A stretch of 64,000 nt of DNA from Microglena sp. YARC (taxonomy: Eukaryota; Chlorophyta; Chlorophyceae; Chlamydomonadales; Chlamydomonadaceae): positions 72,004,493 to 72,068,492 of the forward strand of contig CM039462.1 in assembly GCA_022414725.1 (NCBI GenBank). Reading direction: 5' to 3'. Below are positions 1 through 9,137 of this stretch, one piece after another. Position numbers and translations under genes: made by a program. A model generated the notes under the pieces. The model was not told the DNA's origin, searched no databases, and saw only the letters and a program-made list of their open reading frames with translations. Every line of letters starts with the position of its first letter. Positions within the stretch are counted from its first letter, which is position 1.

Positions 1-303
1 CAACATGTCAATGTGATATGTCCACATTTCAGTGTTGATAATGTCCACATGTCAATGTGATATGTCCACTTTGTAGGGTTGATAATGTCCACATGTCAAT
101 GTGATATGTCCACTTTGTAGGGTTGATAATGTCCACATGTCAACATGATATGTCCACTTTTCAGTGTTGATAATGTCCACATGTCAATTTGATAAGTCCA
201 TATTTAAGTGTTGAAAATGTCCACTCGTCAATATGACGAGTACATTTCAGTGTTGACAATGTCCACATGTCAATGTGATATGTCCACTTTTCAGGGCTGA
301 TCA
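1..303. repeat. ~57-bp tandem repeat at left edge
   Basis: About five imperfect copies of a unit containing ATGTCCACATGTCAATGTGA. Several copies hold TTTCAG or TTGTAG followed by G, so they could be acceptor-junction copies of a plus-strand gene like those elsewhere in this window, but no exon is recognisable beside them. Confidence 0.8.
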
Positions 304-329
304 AATAACGACATGATAATATGTCAGAT

Positions 330-544
330 CTTTTTAGCCTCCAAGATACCCACTGGACTACAACAGCATACATACATGTCAACATGCAGGTATGCAATAT
401 GCAGGTAAGGAATGAAGGTACGCAAGATACACGATGCATGCACGCAATATGCAGGTATGCAAGGTACACAATGCAGGTACGCAATATGCAGGTACGTAAG
501 GTACGCGATGCATATGCACAATATGCAATTTGCAACGTATTGAT
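330..544 (+). repeat. SINE-B 3' end plus GCAGGTA-type short repeats
   Basis: Positions 330-385 match the 3' end of the SINE-B family described at 11336 (…TTTAGCC…GGACTacAACA then a CATA tail). It is followed by imperfect GCAATATGCAGGTACG repeats to about 540. No gene is seen. Confidence 0.5.
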
Positions 545-1365
545 ACTGACATTCACTTTTATTCACTGATGATCACTGATATTCACTGATGATAACTGGC
601 ATTCAATGGTGATAACTGATATTTACTGATGATCACTGATATTCACTGATACTTCCTGATATTCACTGATGATCACTGATGATCACTTATTTTAACTGAT
701 ATTGACTGATGATCACTGATATTCACTGATGATCACTGATGATCACTGATATTCACTGATATTCACTGATAATCACTGATGATAATTGATGTTCACTGAT
801 GATCACTGATATTCACTGATATTCACTGATATTCACTGATAATCACTGATGATAATTGATGTTCACTGATGATCACTGATATTCACTGATATTCACTGAT
901 GATAACTGATATTTACTGATATTCACTGATATTCACTGATGATAATTGATGTTCACTGATGATCACTGATATTCACTGATATTCACTGATATTCACTGAT
1001 GATCACTGATATTCACTGATATTCACTGATATTCACTGATGATAATTGATGTTCACTGATGATCACTGATATTCACTGATATTCACTGATGATAATTGAT
1101 GTTCACTGATGATCACTGATATTCACTGATATTCACTAATGATCACTGATATTCACTGATGATCACTGATATTTACTGATGATCTCTGATATTCACTGAT
1201 ATCCACTGACATTCTCTGGGTCACTGATATTCACTGATGATCACTGATATTCACTAATGACCACTGATAATCACCGATGATCACTGACATTCACTGATAA
1301 TCACTGATATTCACTGATGATCACTGACGATCACTGACGATCACTGATATTCAATGATGATGACA
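545..1365. repeat. 20-bp minisatellite ATTCACTGATGATCACTGAT
   Basis: Roughly 40 copies of 10- and 20-bp units (ATTCACTGAT, GATCACTGAT, GATAATTGAT). All frames are closed often, so this is non-coding. Confidence 0.9.
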
Positions 1366-1589
1366 GAGCCACAGCGAAGGAGCCAAAATGCAACTAAGTG
1401 TGGCATGGCAATAAAATGCGACATGTCTGAACAAAGCATGTTCATGTTACTTGTAGCGGAGCTATCACAAGGCTGCTTGAATACAGCCCTCTCGTAGCCC
1501 AAAGCTAACTAGACAGACGTGATTATGTCAAGGGAAGAAACCTAGGACCAGGGGACAAACCATTAGTAGTGGAATGTCATGGGGGATCC
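1366..1589. other. No feature seen
   Basis: Unique-looking sequence with no convincing exon, RNA gene or repeat. Confidence 0.5.
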
Positions 1590-1656
1590 TATTGTTCAGT
1601 CACTTCCTGGGATGGGGAGACACCTCTTAGGACATTCACTTACTAGGACAAGTCCT

Positions 1657-1835
1657 AGGCAGCGTCGCAGGCGACGCGGAACATTGGCGGAGAGAGTTGG
1701 CTATCGGCACGACAGGTGGCAACGGAATGGAGCGGACCGAAGCCAGTGAGATACGTGTCAGGTTTTGTCGTCGGTCGGACAACATGGTGAATCTGGGGGT
1801 TCCCGCCCCCCAGAAGGGGGGCTCCACAAAAAAAT
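1657..1835 (+). repeat. SINE-A family copy
   Basis: Dispersed family with a 5' hairpin (GCGTCGCAGGCGACGC), a core GGTGGCAACGGAAT…GAGCGGACCgAAGCCAG, then CCCCAGAAGGGGGGCTCC and a short A-run. Other copies are at 30257, 38072, 36672 (partial) and 49628 (minus). The A-run 3' end suggests a retroposed SINE-like element; no clear tRNA A/B boxes are seen. Confidence 0.6.
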
Positions 1836-2129
1836 GGGAATTGAAAATTGTTACGACTTACCACGGGGCATGGGTTCAAGGAACCTTCACGCTCTCTTGC
1901 TTTGGGGAAAGGTTACTGTGGATTTTGCTTTCGCAGATAGCTACTGCGCCAGAGCTCGGACTACCGCGCAAAAACACAAAGGAAAGTTCGCGGCCTCTCT
2001 ACTTCCTAGGATGCGTTACCAGCGGGGGGAACACAAACGCCCGACCATAGACTACCAACCATGCTTCAATGTCATGGATGGATATAAATCTTATATGGTG
2101 CATTCACTTCCTGGGATTTACTGCACATT

Positions 2130-2232
2130 CTGGGGGGGTCTCCTGCACCTTATTTTGCTTCAAAGGGTGTATTCTGGGTGCCGTAGGGGTGCAGAAAGGG
2201 TGCCCCAGACCCCCCTGAATTTGCAGTGATGG
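2130..2232 (+). repeat. Single copy of the 180-bp family arrayed at 44885
   Basis: Shares the blocks AAGGGTG(C/T)ATTCTGGGTG, GTAGGGGTGCAGAAA and ATTTGCAGTG with the tandem array at 44885-45725. Confidence 0.6.
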
Positions 2233-2287
2233 GGAGATACCTCACAGAACATTCACTGCCTGGGATGGGGAGACACCTCTTAGTACA

Positions 2288-2428
2288 CCGGGGTACTATA
2301 AAGCGCGCACGGCAGCGCGATTTCGCGCACGCTTTCTTAGCCCCACTGCGCGTTTCGCACAGTTTTTCACCCCTCTGTGGGCGCAGCGTGCAGTTATTTG
2401 CACTAGCAAGCGCAGACCAATTTTCCTG
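2288..2428 (-). mobile_element. Degenerate hAT-type MITE, same family as 21220
   Basis: Reverse-complement match to the GCGC-rich MITE family: GGGGTACT end, GCGCGCACGGCAGCGCG, CCCCACTGCGCGTTTCGCACAG and CTGTGGGCGCAGC. The right terminal repeat is missing, and no clean 8-bp target duplication is visible. Confidence 0.6.
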
Positions 2429-2462
2429 GGATGGGGAGACATCTCATAGTACATCACGGGTT

Positions 2463-2715
2463 TTCTTTTCCGCTACCGGCACTTTTTGGCTTCCAGCTTC
2501 TAGGCAGCTCCCTGAGACTACCACTGGGCCAAACTCAAAGATTCCTGTAGCACTGGAAAGCTGACGAGATCAGCTGCTAGGTACCTTGGTTGCTTTAGGT
2601 TTGGTTGAAGAGAGAGCCCAGGGAGCTGCCTAGAAGCTGCTGCTCGTAGTCGAAAAGAGAGCCCATGGAGCTGCCTAGAAGCTGCTGCTTGTAGCTGAAA
2701 AGAAAAACTATGTAG
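2463..2715. mobile_element. TIR element family T
   Basis: Begins CTTTTCcGCTAC…AGCTTCTAGGCAGCTCCCTGAGACT and ends with the inverse, GGGAGCTGCCTAGAAGCTGC…TAGCTGAAAAG. The right TIR is present twice (about 2610 and 2665). Relatives are at 18450, 30880, 37858, 46768 and 48567. No protein is encoded, so it is a non-autonomous inverted-repeat element. Confidence 0.6.
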
Positions 2716-3382
2716 TACACCCTGCAGCACCCTGTCCAGGTTGTGAAACACGTGTTCAGGGTGTTAAACACCTGTTTATGTGGATCGTTGGTTAAACATA
2801 TAGCTGTTGAACACCCTGAACACCTGGTTAACAGCCTGAACAGGTGCAGGCTGCCGTAAAGAAGTTCACTTCATGTATGCAACACAACACACTTGATGTG
2901 GTGCAAAGGCGCCTTTGATGAGGACAGCCGTATTTTCCACTGTACAGTGTGGTATGCTTTGATACACAAATATCTCGCACACGTGTTTGTCGAGGATGGG
3001 GAGAAAACTCAGGAGTGCTTGTTTTGTATGATTTGTTGGAAGACCCCTTTGTTGTCTTGGGCCAAGAATGGCCTGTCGATGACAATGTCATGTAGTGGAG
3101 TACATTGACTGCCTAGGATGGGGAGAAACCTCGTAGTACTTGTTTTGTATGATTTGTTGGAAGACCCCACCTGGGTGTTGTGGAACGGGCTTGTCTTGGG
3201 CCAAGAATGGCCTGTCGATGACAATGTCATGTAGTGGAGTACATTGACTGCCTAGGATGGGGAGAAACCTCATAGTACTTGTTTTGTTTGACTTGTTGGA
3301 AGACCCCTCCTGGGTGTTGTGGAACGGGCTTGTCTTGGGCTAAGAATGGCCTGTCGATGACTATGTCATGTAATGTAAGACC

Positions 3383-3440
3383 CTCTGCGGATCTTAAACT
3401 TGAGCTTGGTTATATAGCTTCAGCCAGCATGCTGGCTTCT
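3383..3440 (-). repeat. SINE-C fragment
   Basis: Reverse complement of the 5' part of SINE-C (see 29879): AACTTGAGCTTGGTTATATAGCTTCAGCCAGC. It sits just beyond the stop codon of gene 1. Confidence 0.55.
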
Positions 3441-3470
3441 CGCCGTAATGTAATGGAGTACATTGACTGC

Positions 3471-3699
3471 CTAGGACGCCCCTATCCCAGGAGAGGCTCT
3501 TGGACCTAGAGCCCCCTGCCTGTATGCAGCTCCTGCGCTATTACGAGCACTAGGACTGCTGACTTGTCCACTTGGAGACAGCAGCTTGTGTTGGAAGAGG
3601 TTGGCTTGTCGGTCCGCAGCTGGGTTGTTCGCTCTCATGGGACCCAATGCTGAGGAGTGCACCTGAGACATTCCCCCGTAGCGGCTGGATGCTACAGAC
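3471..3699 (-). CDS. Gene 1 exon 4 (terminal)
   Basis: Acceptor ATCACCAG|GTCTG; it encodes RSVASSRYGGMSQVHSSALG… and ends …GIGAS-stop. Two further acceptor-plus-exon-head copies lie upstream in the intron, at 3863-3935 and 4040-4110. Confidence 0.75.
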
Positions 3700-4260
3700 C
3701 TGGTGATAGGAGGTGGATGTGGAGGTGAAGGTGGGTGTGGGGATGGGAGTGTGGGTGGGTGTGGGAGTGTGAGTGGAGGTGGGAGTGTGGGTGGGGTTGG
3801 GGGGGGAGTGTGCGTGGGTGGAGGTGGGGGTGGAATGTGGGTGTGGGTTTTTGTAGTCCGCATGGGACCCAATGCAGAGGAGCGCACCTGAGACGTTCCC
3901 CCATAGCGGCTGGATGCTACAGATCTGGTCGTAGGAGGTGTGGGAGTGTGGGGTGGAGGTGGAGTGTGGGTGTGGGTGGGTGGGTGGGTGGGTGGGGGAT
4001 GTGGGTGTGGAGGTGGGGGTGGGTTCTGTGTAGCCTGCATGGGATCCAACGCAGATGAGAGCACCGGAGACATTCCCCCATAGCGGCTGGATGCTACAGA
4101 CCTGGTGGTAGGAGGTGGGTGTGGGTGTGGGGGAGTGTGGGTGGGGTTGGGGTTGGGAGTGGAGGTGATGGTGGTGATAGGAGGTGGTGGTGGTGGTGGG
4201 GGGTGGGGGGGTGAAAATCAAGCAGACAACTGAGGGAGGAGAGAGGGGGGGAGAGTAAGG

Positions 4261-4346
<86 letters not shown>

Positions 4347-6438
4347 GAGGACAGAGAGTCAGAGGGGGTAATAGATGGAAGCGTGGTACATCATTTGACG
4401 ATATGTATGATACACATAGTCTGGACTGAAAAAGAACTTCAGCTTGTCCGTGCTTAGCGCCTCATGGGAGAAGCTGAAGCATGTAGCAGTCCAAGTTCAA
4501 ATCCATACCACCTCACGAGTGAAGAAAAACCATTTGACAATTCAACTTCAAATTCTTAAAGCCTCGGTGAAGCTGAAGCATGTAACAATTGAAATTCACT
4601 TTCTTACCACCTTGTGGGTGAAGCTAAAGCATGTAACAATTCAAATTCGAATACAAATTCTTATCGCCTCGTGGGTGAAGCTAAAGCATGTAAAAATTCA
4701 AATTCTTATCGCCTCATGGGAGAAGCTGAAGCATGTAACAATCCAAGTTCAAATGTTTGCCTCCTCATGGGTGAAGAAAAACCATGTAACAGTCCAAGTT
4801 CAAATTCTTACCACCTCACGGGTGAAGTAAAAACACTGTGACGATTCAAATGTTCAAATTCTTACTTGCCCCGTGGGTGAAGTTGAAGCACATAACAATT
4901 TAAATTCAAAATCAAAATATTTCCATCTCACAGGTGAAGCTGAAGCATTTCGATATTGCGCTGTGCTGCCCACAGACGAATACACTCCCCAGTGCAAGAT
5001 AGGCTGGCAGCACCGGGCTTGGCGCTAGGAATTGCAGCATGTAACAATTCAAATTCAAATTCTTACCGTCTCCAAGTGAAGCTGAAGCATTTCGATATTG
5101 CGCTGTGCTGCCCACAGACGAATACACTCCCCAGTGCAAGATAGGCTGGCAGCACCGGGCTTGGCGCTAGGCATTGCAGCATGTAACAATTCAAATTCAA
5201 ATTCTTACCGTCTCACGGGTGAAGCTGAAGCATTTTGATATTGCGCTGTGCTGCCCACAGACGAATACACTCCCGAGTGCAAGATAGAGCTGGCAGCACC
5301 GGACTTGGCGCTAGGCATTGCTGCATGTAAGTATATCAATTCAAATTCAAATTCTTACCGTTCACGGGGTGAAGCTGAAGCATTTCGATATTGCGCTGTG
5401 CTGCCCACAGACGAACGCACTCCCGAGTGCAGGATGGAGCTGGCAGCACCGGGCTTGGCGCTTGGCATTGCAGCACCCCCAGCTGCTGAGGCCCTTGCAG
5501 AGCCCATGGGACGCTGAGGTGCGGCGGAAATAGGCGCCGTTGTAGTGACCGATGACTGCGCAGTCAACAAGCGGCGGACCTGAGCTCTCTGCACTGGTGT
5601 CTGCGGGGATCTAAACTCCTGGGGGTACAGTCTGGCTGTCATGGAAAGCTTGCGCAGTACCGAATAGCTGCGGTGTACGGGCAGATCGTTACATCCTCCC
5701 AAGCATGGGACAGAGACCAGGGTGCCAGTTCGTCCATGGCCCCCCAGCAATGGATGTACAAGTTCTCCCCGTTGTACACGCGCGCTATGCAATCTTCTGC
5801 CAGCCTGTTCATTGCTGAGTCAGTGGTCACACTTCCGTCAATGACAGGGAGGTGCAGGAAGTCGATTTTTGTCTGACGGATTCTAGGGTTTCTAGTCTCG
5901 TGAGCTTTAGATAGCAGTTTCTGAGCGTCTCTAATGTACGGCCGAAGTCCTTGCTGGCTGCGCCACGCAGACTCTGGCGTGTTTATGTTTACCTGAGTGT
6001 GTGTGTGTGTGTGGTGTGTGTGTGTGTGGTGTGTGTGGGGAGGTGAGGGGGTGGGGTGAGGTGGGGGGGGGGGGGAGAAGGAGGGAGGGGATGTAGGTGT
6101 GGTGTGGTGGGAGGGGGTGGGGGGGGCGGAATCCTTGCTGGCTGCGCCACACAGACTCTGGTGTATTTATGTTTACCTGTTCTTTAGTGTGTTTAATGGT
6201 TTTTTTTTAAACGCAGCTACACTGCCAAGTGTTGGAGCTCACCTCAGCCTGTGTGCATCTATCTCAGCATCATCCAGACCACCAAGCCCCCTCCCCCCAA
6301 CCCCCCCCCCAACCCCCTGTAACACGTAGCAACAATGCCAAGTGCTGGAGCTCACCTCAGCCTGGATGCAAACAAAAGTGATGATTCCAAGCTTATAGCA
6401 ACATTGTCAGGATACAAACTGTCTCAGAATCTTCCAGC

Positions 6439-6469
<31 letters not shown>

Positions 6470-7228
6470 ACACCACACACCTGTAACACACAGCTACAAT
6501 GCCAAGTGCTAGAACTCAACTCAGCCTGGATGCAAACAAAATTGTTGATTCCAAGCTCACAATAATGGCCCTAAAAAGCTATGAAAGGCTAGACAAGCTG
6601 TAAAAAGCACTGGGCACTGTGCAAGGTTGTGCGATGTGCACTGTGCACAGCAAGGTTGTGCGATGTAAAAAATAAGAAAAAATATCAACGCCTGGAGGGC
6701 GTGGTGTTGAGGGACTAGTGCTAGGGCTCACCTCAGCCTGTATGCAAACAAAAGTGTTGATTCCAAGCTCTAGCAACATCGTCAGGATGCGATCTGTCTC
6801 AGCATCATCCAGACTAGCAGGATATGCCCCTGCCATCACACGCCCTTTCATCACCCTGCCAGGGTTAAGGTTTCACGGTTAGGTTTTAGGGTTCAGGTTT
6901 TGGAGAGAAATTTGGGGTTGGGGAGGGGATGGGGTCAGTTGGTAGCCGTGGGGGATATGCACCTCCCATCACACGCCCTTTCGGGGACCCTGCCAGGGTT
7001 TCTGGGTTTAGGGTTTAGGGGCTAGGTTTTAGGTTTTAGGGTTAGGAGATAATTTAGGGGGTGGGGTGGGGAAAGGGTTAGTTGGCAGCCGTGGGGGATA
7101 TGAACTGGAGCAGTGTGGAGGTAGTGGGGGTGAGCAGTGAGGGTGGTGTGTGTATGTTTTGTTTTCTTTGTTTGTGTGCGTGTTTTGTATGTGTGTTTGT
7201 GTGCGTGTGTTGAGTTCTATGTGTGTGT

Positions 7229-7266
<38 letters not shown>

Positions 7267-7679
7267 AGTTGTGGTGGTGGTGGTGGGTCGAATGTGGGGG
7301 GATGGGCGTGGGTGAGGGTTGGAAGGTGGGGGTGGGCGTGGGCGTGGGGTAGGGGTCTGGTGTTGTGTTGTGTTGGTCAGTGCTGTGAGAGGGAGGATTG
7401 AGGGTGGCTGGCTAGCTGGCTGGGTGTGGTGCGGTGGTTTGGGTACGGGTGGGTGGTTTGGATGGGTGGGTGGGTTTGGATGGGTGGGTGGGTTTGGCAT
7501 GGATCTTGGGGGGGGGGGGGGGGGGGGGAGAGGCAAGGTGTGTGGTGTGTGGTGTGTGCGTGTGTCTGCGGGAGGGAACTGGCTTTAGCTCTCACCAATT
7601 GGACCAGGAAGTGGGACCTGACATCTCCTTGGCGGGGAGCTTGGGCAAAGGGGGTAGGCTGTGACCTGGTGAGCTCATG
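3471..7679 (-). CDS. Gene 1: CX5R protein/dual-specificity phosphatase, 4 exons, frame broken in active site
   Basis: Spliced gene with exons 7679-7596, 6855-6732, 5992-5359 and 3699-3471; about 356 aa if one missing nucleotide is allowed. Start ATG is at 7679. Junction phases agree (2, 0, 2), with AG/GT at each border. The N-terminal half reads …VMKGRVMAGAYPASLDDAET… and LELGINTFVCIQAE, typical of algal tyrosine-phosphatase-like proteins. The active-site loop is HCWGGHGRTGT (C-x5-R), followed by SPQTPVQRAQVRRLL. The loop is split by a -1 shift at a G run near 5738-5743 (6 G; 7 would be in frame). Expected product: a cytosolic phosphatase using a cysteinyl-phosphate intermediate; the substrate is unknown. 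The C-terminus is Ser/Ala-rich and low complexity. The break may be an assembly homopolymer error or a decayed gene. Confidence 0.8.
3700..4240 (-). repeat. Gene 1 intron 3 acceptor-junction copies in GGTGTGG-rich tract
   Basis: Two extra copies of the acceptor plus ~65 nt of exon 4 head (encoding SVASSRYGG) alternate with (GGTGTG)-type purine-rich tracts, which form the polypyrimidine stretch on the gene strand. Confidence 0.8.
4241..4380. repeat. (GA)n microsatellite
   Basis: About 40 GA dinucleotides, nearly perfect from 4261 to 4338. Confidence 0.95.
4440..5358 (-). repeat. Gene 1 intron 3 donor-junction array
   Basis: On the minus strand the exon 3 tail (…GCTTCAGCTTCACCC…) followed by GTAAGAATTTGAATTTGAAT recurs. 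Three long copies of ~120-140 bp include up to 100 nt of exon (encoding GAASSILHSGV and QYRNASAS), and about eight short ~60-bp copies lie further into the intron. The donor head is the reverse complement of the 3' tail of SINE-C. Confidence 0.85.
5359..5992 (-). CDS. Gene 1 exon 3, phosphatase core with frameshift
   Basis: Acceptor CACTCAG|GTAAAC and donor GAACG|GTAAGA. It encodes VNINTPESAWRSQQG…, the general-acid region FLHLPVIDGSVTTDSAMNRL, then NLYIHCWG before the frame break, and GHGRTGTLV in the next frame. The exon is 634 nt, one short of the length its phases need, which matches a single missing base. Between 5640 and 5740 family-like stretches also appear in other frames (TAAIRYC, MLGRM), so more small indels are possible. 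Confidence 0.75.
6000..6180 (-). repeat. Gene 1 intron 2 acceptor copy with GT/G-rich tract
   Basis: Positions 6127-6178 repeat the acceptor plus the first ~45 nt of exon 3 (VNINTPESVWRSQQG in this copy). It is separated from the real acceptor by (GT)n and a G-rich tract, which are pyrimidine-rich on the gene strand. Confidence 0.85.
6216..6565 (-). repeat. Gene 1 intron 2 donor-junction copies (3)
   Basis: Copies of the exon 2 tail (encoding GINTFVCIQAE) plus donor lie at about 6216-6275, 6333-6400 and 6497-6565. Two keep GAG|GTGAGC; the one at 6516 has TT in place of GT. C and CA runs lie between them. Confidence 0.85.
6732..6855 (-). CDS. Gene 1 exon 2
   Basis: Acceptor CTGGCAG|G and donor GCTGAG|GTGAGC; 124 nt. 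It encodes VMKGRVMAGAYPASLDDAET and then the strand LELGINTFVCIQAE that precedes the phosphatase core. Donor-junction copies follow at 6216-6565. Confidence 0.8.
6858..7077 (-). repeat. Telomere-like degenerate repeats with an acceptor copy (gene 1 intron 1)
   Basis: Plus-strand TTTAGGG/TTTTAGGG/TTAGGTTTTAGGG-like motifs occur at 6865-6900 and 7000-7050. Between them (6950-7000) is a copy of the exon 2 acceptor, CTGGCAG|GGT, with the exon head encoding KGRVMGGAYP. They are interstitial and too degenerate to be a functional telomere. Confidence 0.6.
7078..7555. repeat. GT- and GGGT-rich low-complexity intron sequence
   Basis: (GT)n at 7210-7262, GGTGGGTTTGGAT repeats at 7440-7500 and a G run at 7508-7528. 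It lies in intron 1 of gene 1, and the long frames here are compositional. Confidence 0.85.
7596..7679 (-). CDS. Gene 1 exon 1
   Basis: ATG at 7679 and donor G|GTGAG at 7596. It encodes a Pro-rich start (MSSPGHSLPPLPKLP…) ending TSWSN plus two bases of a Trp codon, which is completed by exon 2. A near-perfect acceptor motif (CTCACCAG) overlaps the start, but the frame is continuous from the ATG. Confidence 0.7.
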
Positions 7680-8934
7680 GCGTGGCTTGCTCTCTTGAGC
7701 ACGGCGAAGTTAAGCTGTTTATCAGGTTGGCCTGTTTATCTTGTCTTTGTCAGATTCGTTAAGCCACGCCTGCTGGCGATGCCTTTCCTCCTCTTGATAC
7801 TCTAGCGGGGAGGTTTACCGGGAGGCGGAGCAGGCGAGCCAGCAATAGCACGAACAACGAAAGGAATTGAAAAGCCCGTGTCGAAATTTCTTGCTAAAAT
7901 AACCTGGAAAATCGAGAGGAGAAGGAGCGTCGAGCCATGATTCGGAAAACAACGTCGCGTCACAGGCGAAGAATTGGATACAGCAAAAGTGGGGTATAGT
8001 CAGGTAGTTGCAATAGAAAGAACACACGTCAGCACGGCTTGGGTCAGATAACAAAAATTATGCACTTCTTGCTCGCAAAGGTGGAGGGACGAGAATATTG
8101 GAATGGGGGGACTAGCTTGGGATTGCAGTACAGCGCAGGGCGAGCGATGTACACTCACATAGACCGTCCGGATTGAGTATGTCCGTCTCTGGAATATGCT
8201 GACCTGTGTGTCCCTCTTTCCTTTTCTGGTCCAGCTCTTCGTTATATCCACGAGATTCCGCTTAAATATTCAGAAGCTTGCATAGGCTCTAGATATTTTT
8301 TGACAACATCAGCGCAGTAGGGCTAACATAGACAGGAACTCCGAACCCCTCGAAGCTACGCTCCAACGCCCGCCCCTTAGTTCGCGCGTAGTCCCGAAGC
8401 TTGCAAGCTGTCAAACAATCCTCCTCTCTTCCGTTCCTTTGCCACAAACCTCACACCGTATTTCATGTGTGGATTGTTGACGACCCCGCATAGCACACCG
8501 TGATGAAGTAGCGCTCCCTACACACACAAGCAGAGCTGAGGGGATCTACAAGCCTCAATCTGGGCACACCAGCACCCACCCACATAGTGCATAGCTTTTA
8601 TAACACCCACACCAACACCCAGTAGCAGTGCAGAGGCCCTACCTCCACCCACACCAGACACATCTTATACACACCCAAATAAACACTTCCACACACAACA
8701 CATGCACACACACACTCACGCACACACACAGTTCCAAGTGTGTCTGACAGTCTGACGCCCACAGAAGCAATACTCCCTATATTGCTCATCCATTCCGCCA
8801 GCTATACCACCACACACACGGCCACACACGCACACACAGTCCCAAGTGTGTCTAACAGTCTGGTACCCCTGTATTGCTCGCCCATTCCACTAGACGTACT
8901 ACCACACGTACAGCAGTGCTTCTGAGAACCACCC
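7680..8934. promoter_or_regulatory. Head-to-head intergenic region between genes 1 and 2
   Basis: About 1.4 kb (including the start array that follows) separates the divergent ATGs at 7679 and 9077. The left half (7700-8500) is non-repetitive and GC-balanced, as expected of a shared promoter; the right half (8520-8870) is CA-rich with CACACA and two ~110-bp copies around GTCTGACAG/GTCTAACAG. No TATA box or other motif could be assigned with confidence. Confidence 0.4.
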
Positions 8935-9076
8935 CTGTCGCCCTCCTGGCCCCGCATTCACCCTTGTCGCACGAGGAGCCCTCCTGGTCCCGCATTCACC
9001 CTTGTCATACAAGAGGACCTCCTGGTCCCGCATTCACTCTAGTTATACGAGGAGCCCTCCTGGTCCTGCATTCACC
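8935..9076 (+). repeat. Copies of the gene 2 start-codon region
   Basis: A ~37-bp unit, CATTCACCcTTGTCATACGA plus GGAGCCCTCCTGGTCC, occurs about four times. The last copy carries the real start (CATTCACCATGTCATACGAG); the earlier ones lack the ATG. This repeats the 5'UTR-to-CDS boundary rather than a splice site. Confidence 0.75.
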
Positions 9077-9137
9077 ATGTCATACGAGGAGCCCAGAGCA
9101 CGGAAAAACAGTCTCCCAGGCCAACGAGGGAACGTGG
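9077..9137 (+). CDS. Gene 2 exon 1
   Basis: Start in CACCATGT; encodes MSYEEPRARKNSLPGQRGNV plus one base. Donor GTGG|GTACAG. Confidence 0.65.

Larger units (their letters stand above)
1590..3270 (-). repeat. Copies of the stop-codon/3' end junction of gene 1
   Basis: The true 3' end of gene 1 (3455-3485) reads, on the plus strand, CATTGACTGCCTAGGACGCC. Variants of this (cattgactgcctaggatggggag, cattcactgcctgggatggggag) recur near 3240, 3100, 2990, 2430, 2250, 2100 and 1595, separated by other repeats. At 2990-3380 they form a ~125-bp tandem unit of three copies ending in a conserved TTGTTGGAAGACCCC block. This is the transcript-end counterpart of the splice-junction arrays in the introns. 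Confidence 0.6.

Noticed and set aside
545..1365. Possible CRISPR-like array
   Set aside because: Units are contiguous with no unique spacers, and the genome is eukaryotic.
6858..7060. True telomere or chromosome end
   Set aside because: Motifs are degenerate, short and interstitial, with coding exons on both sides.
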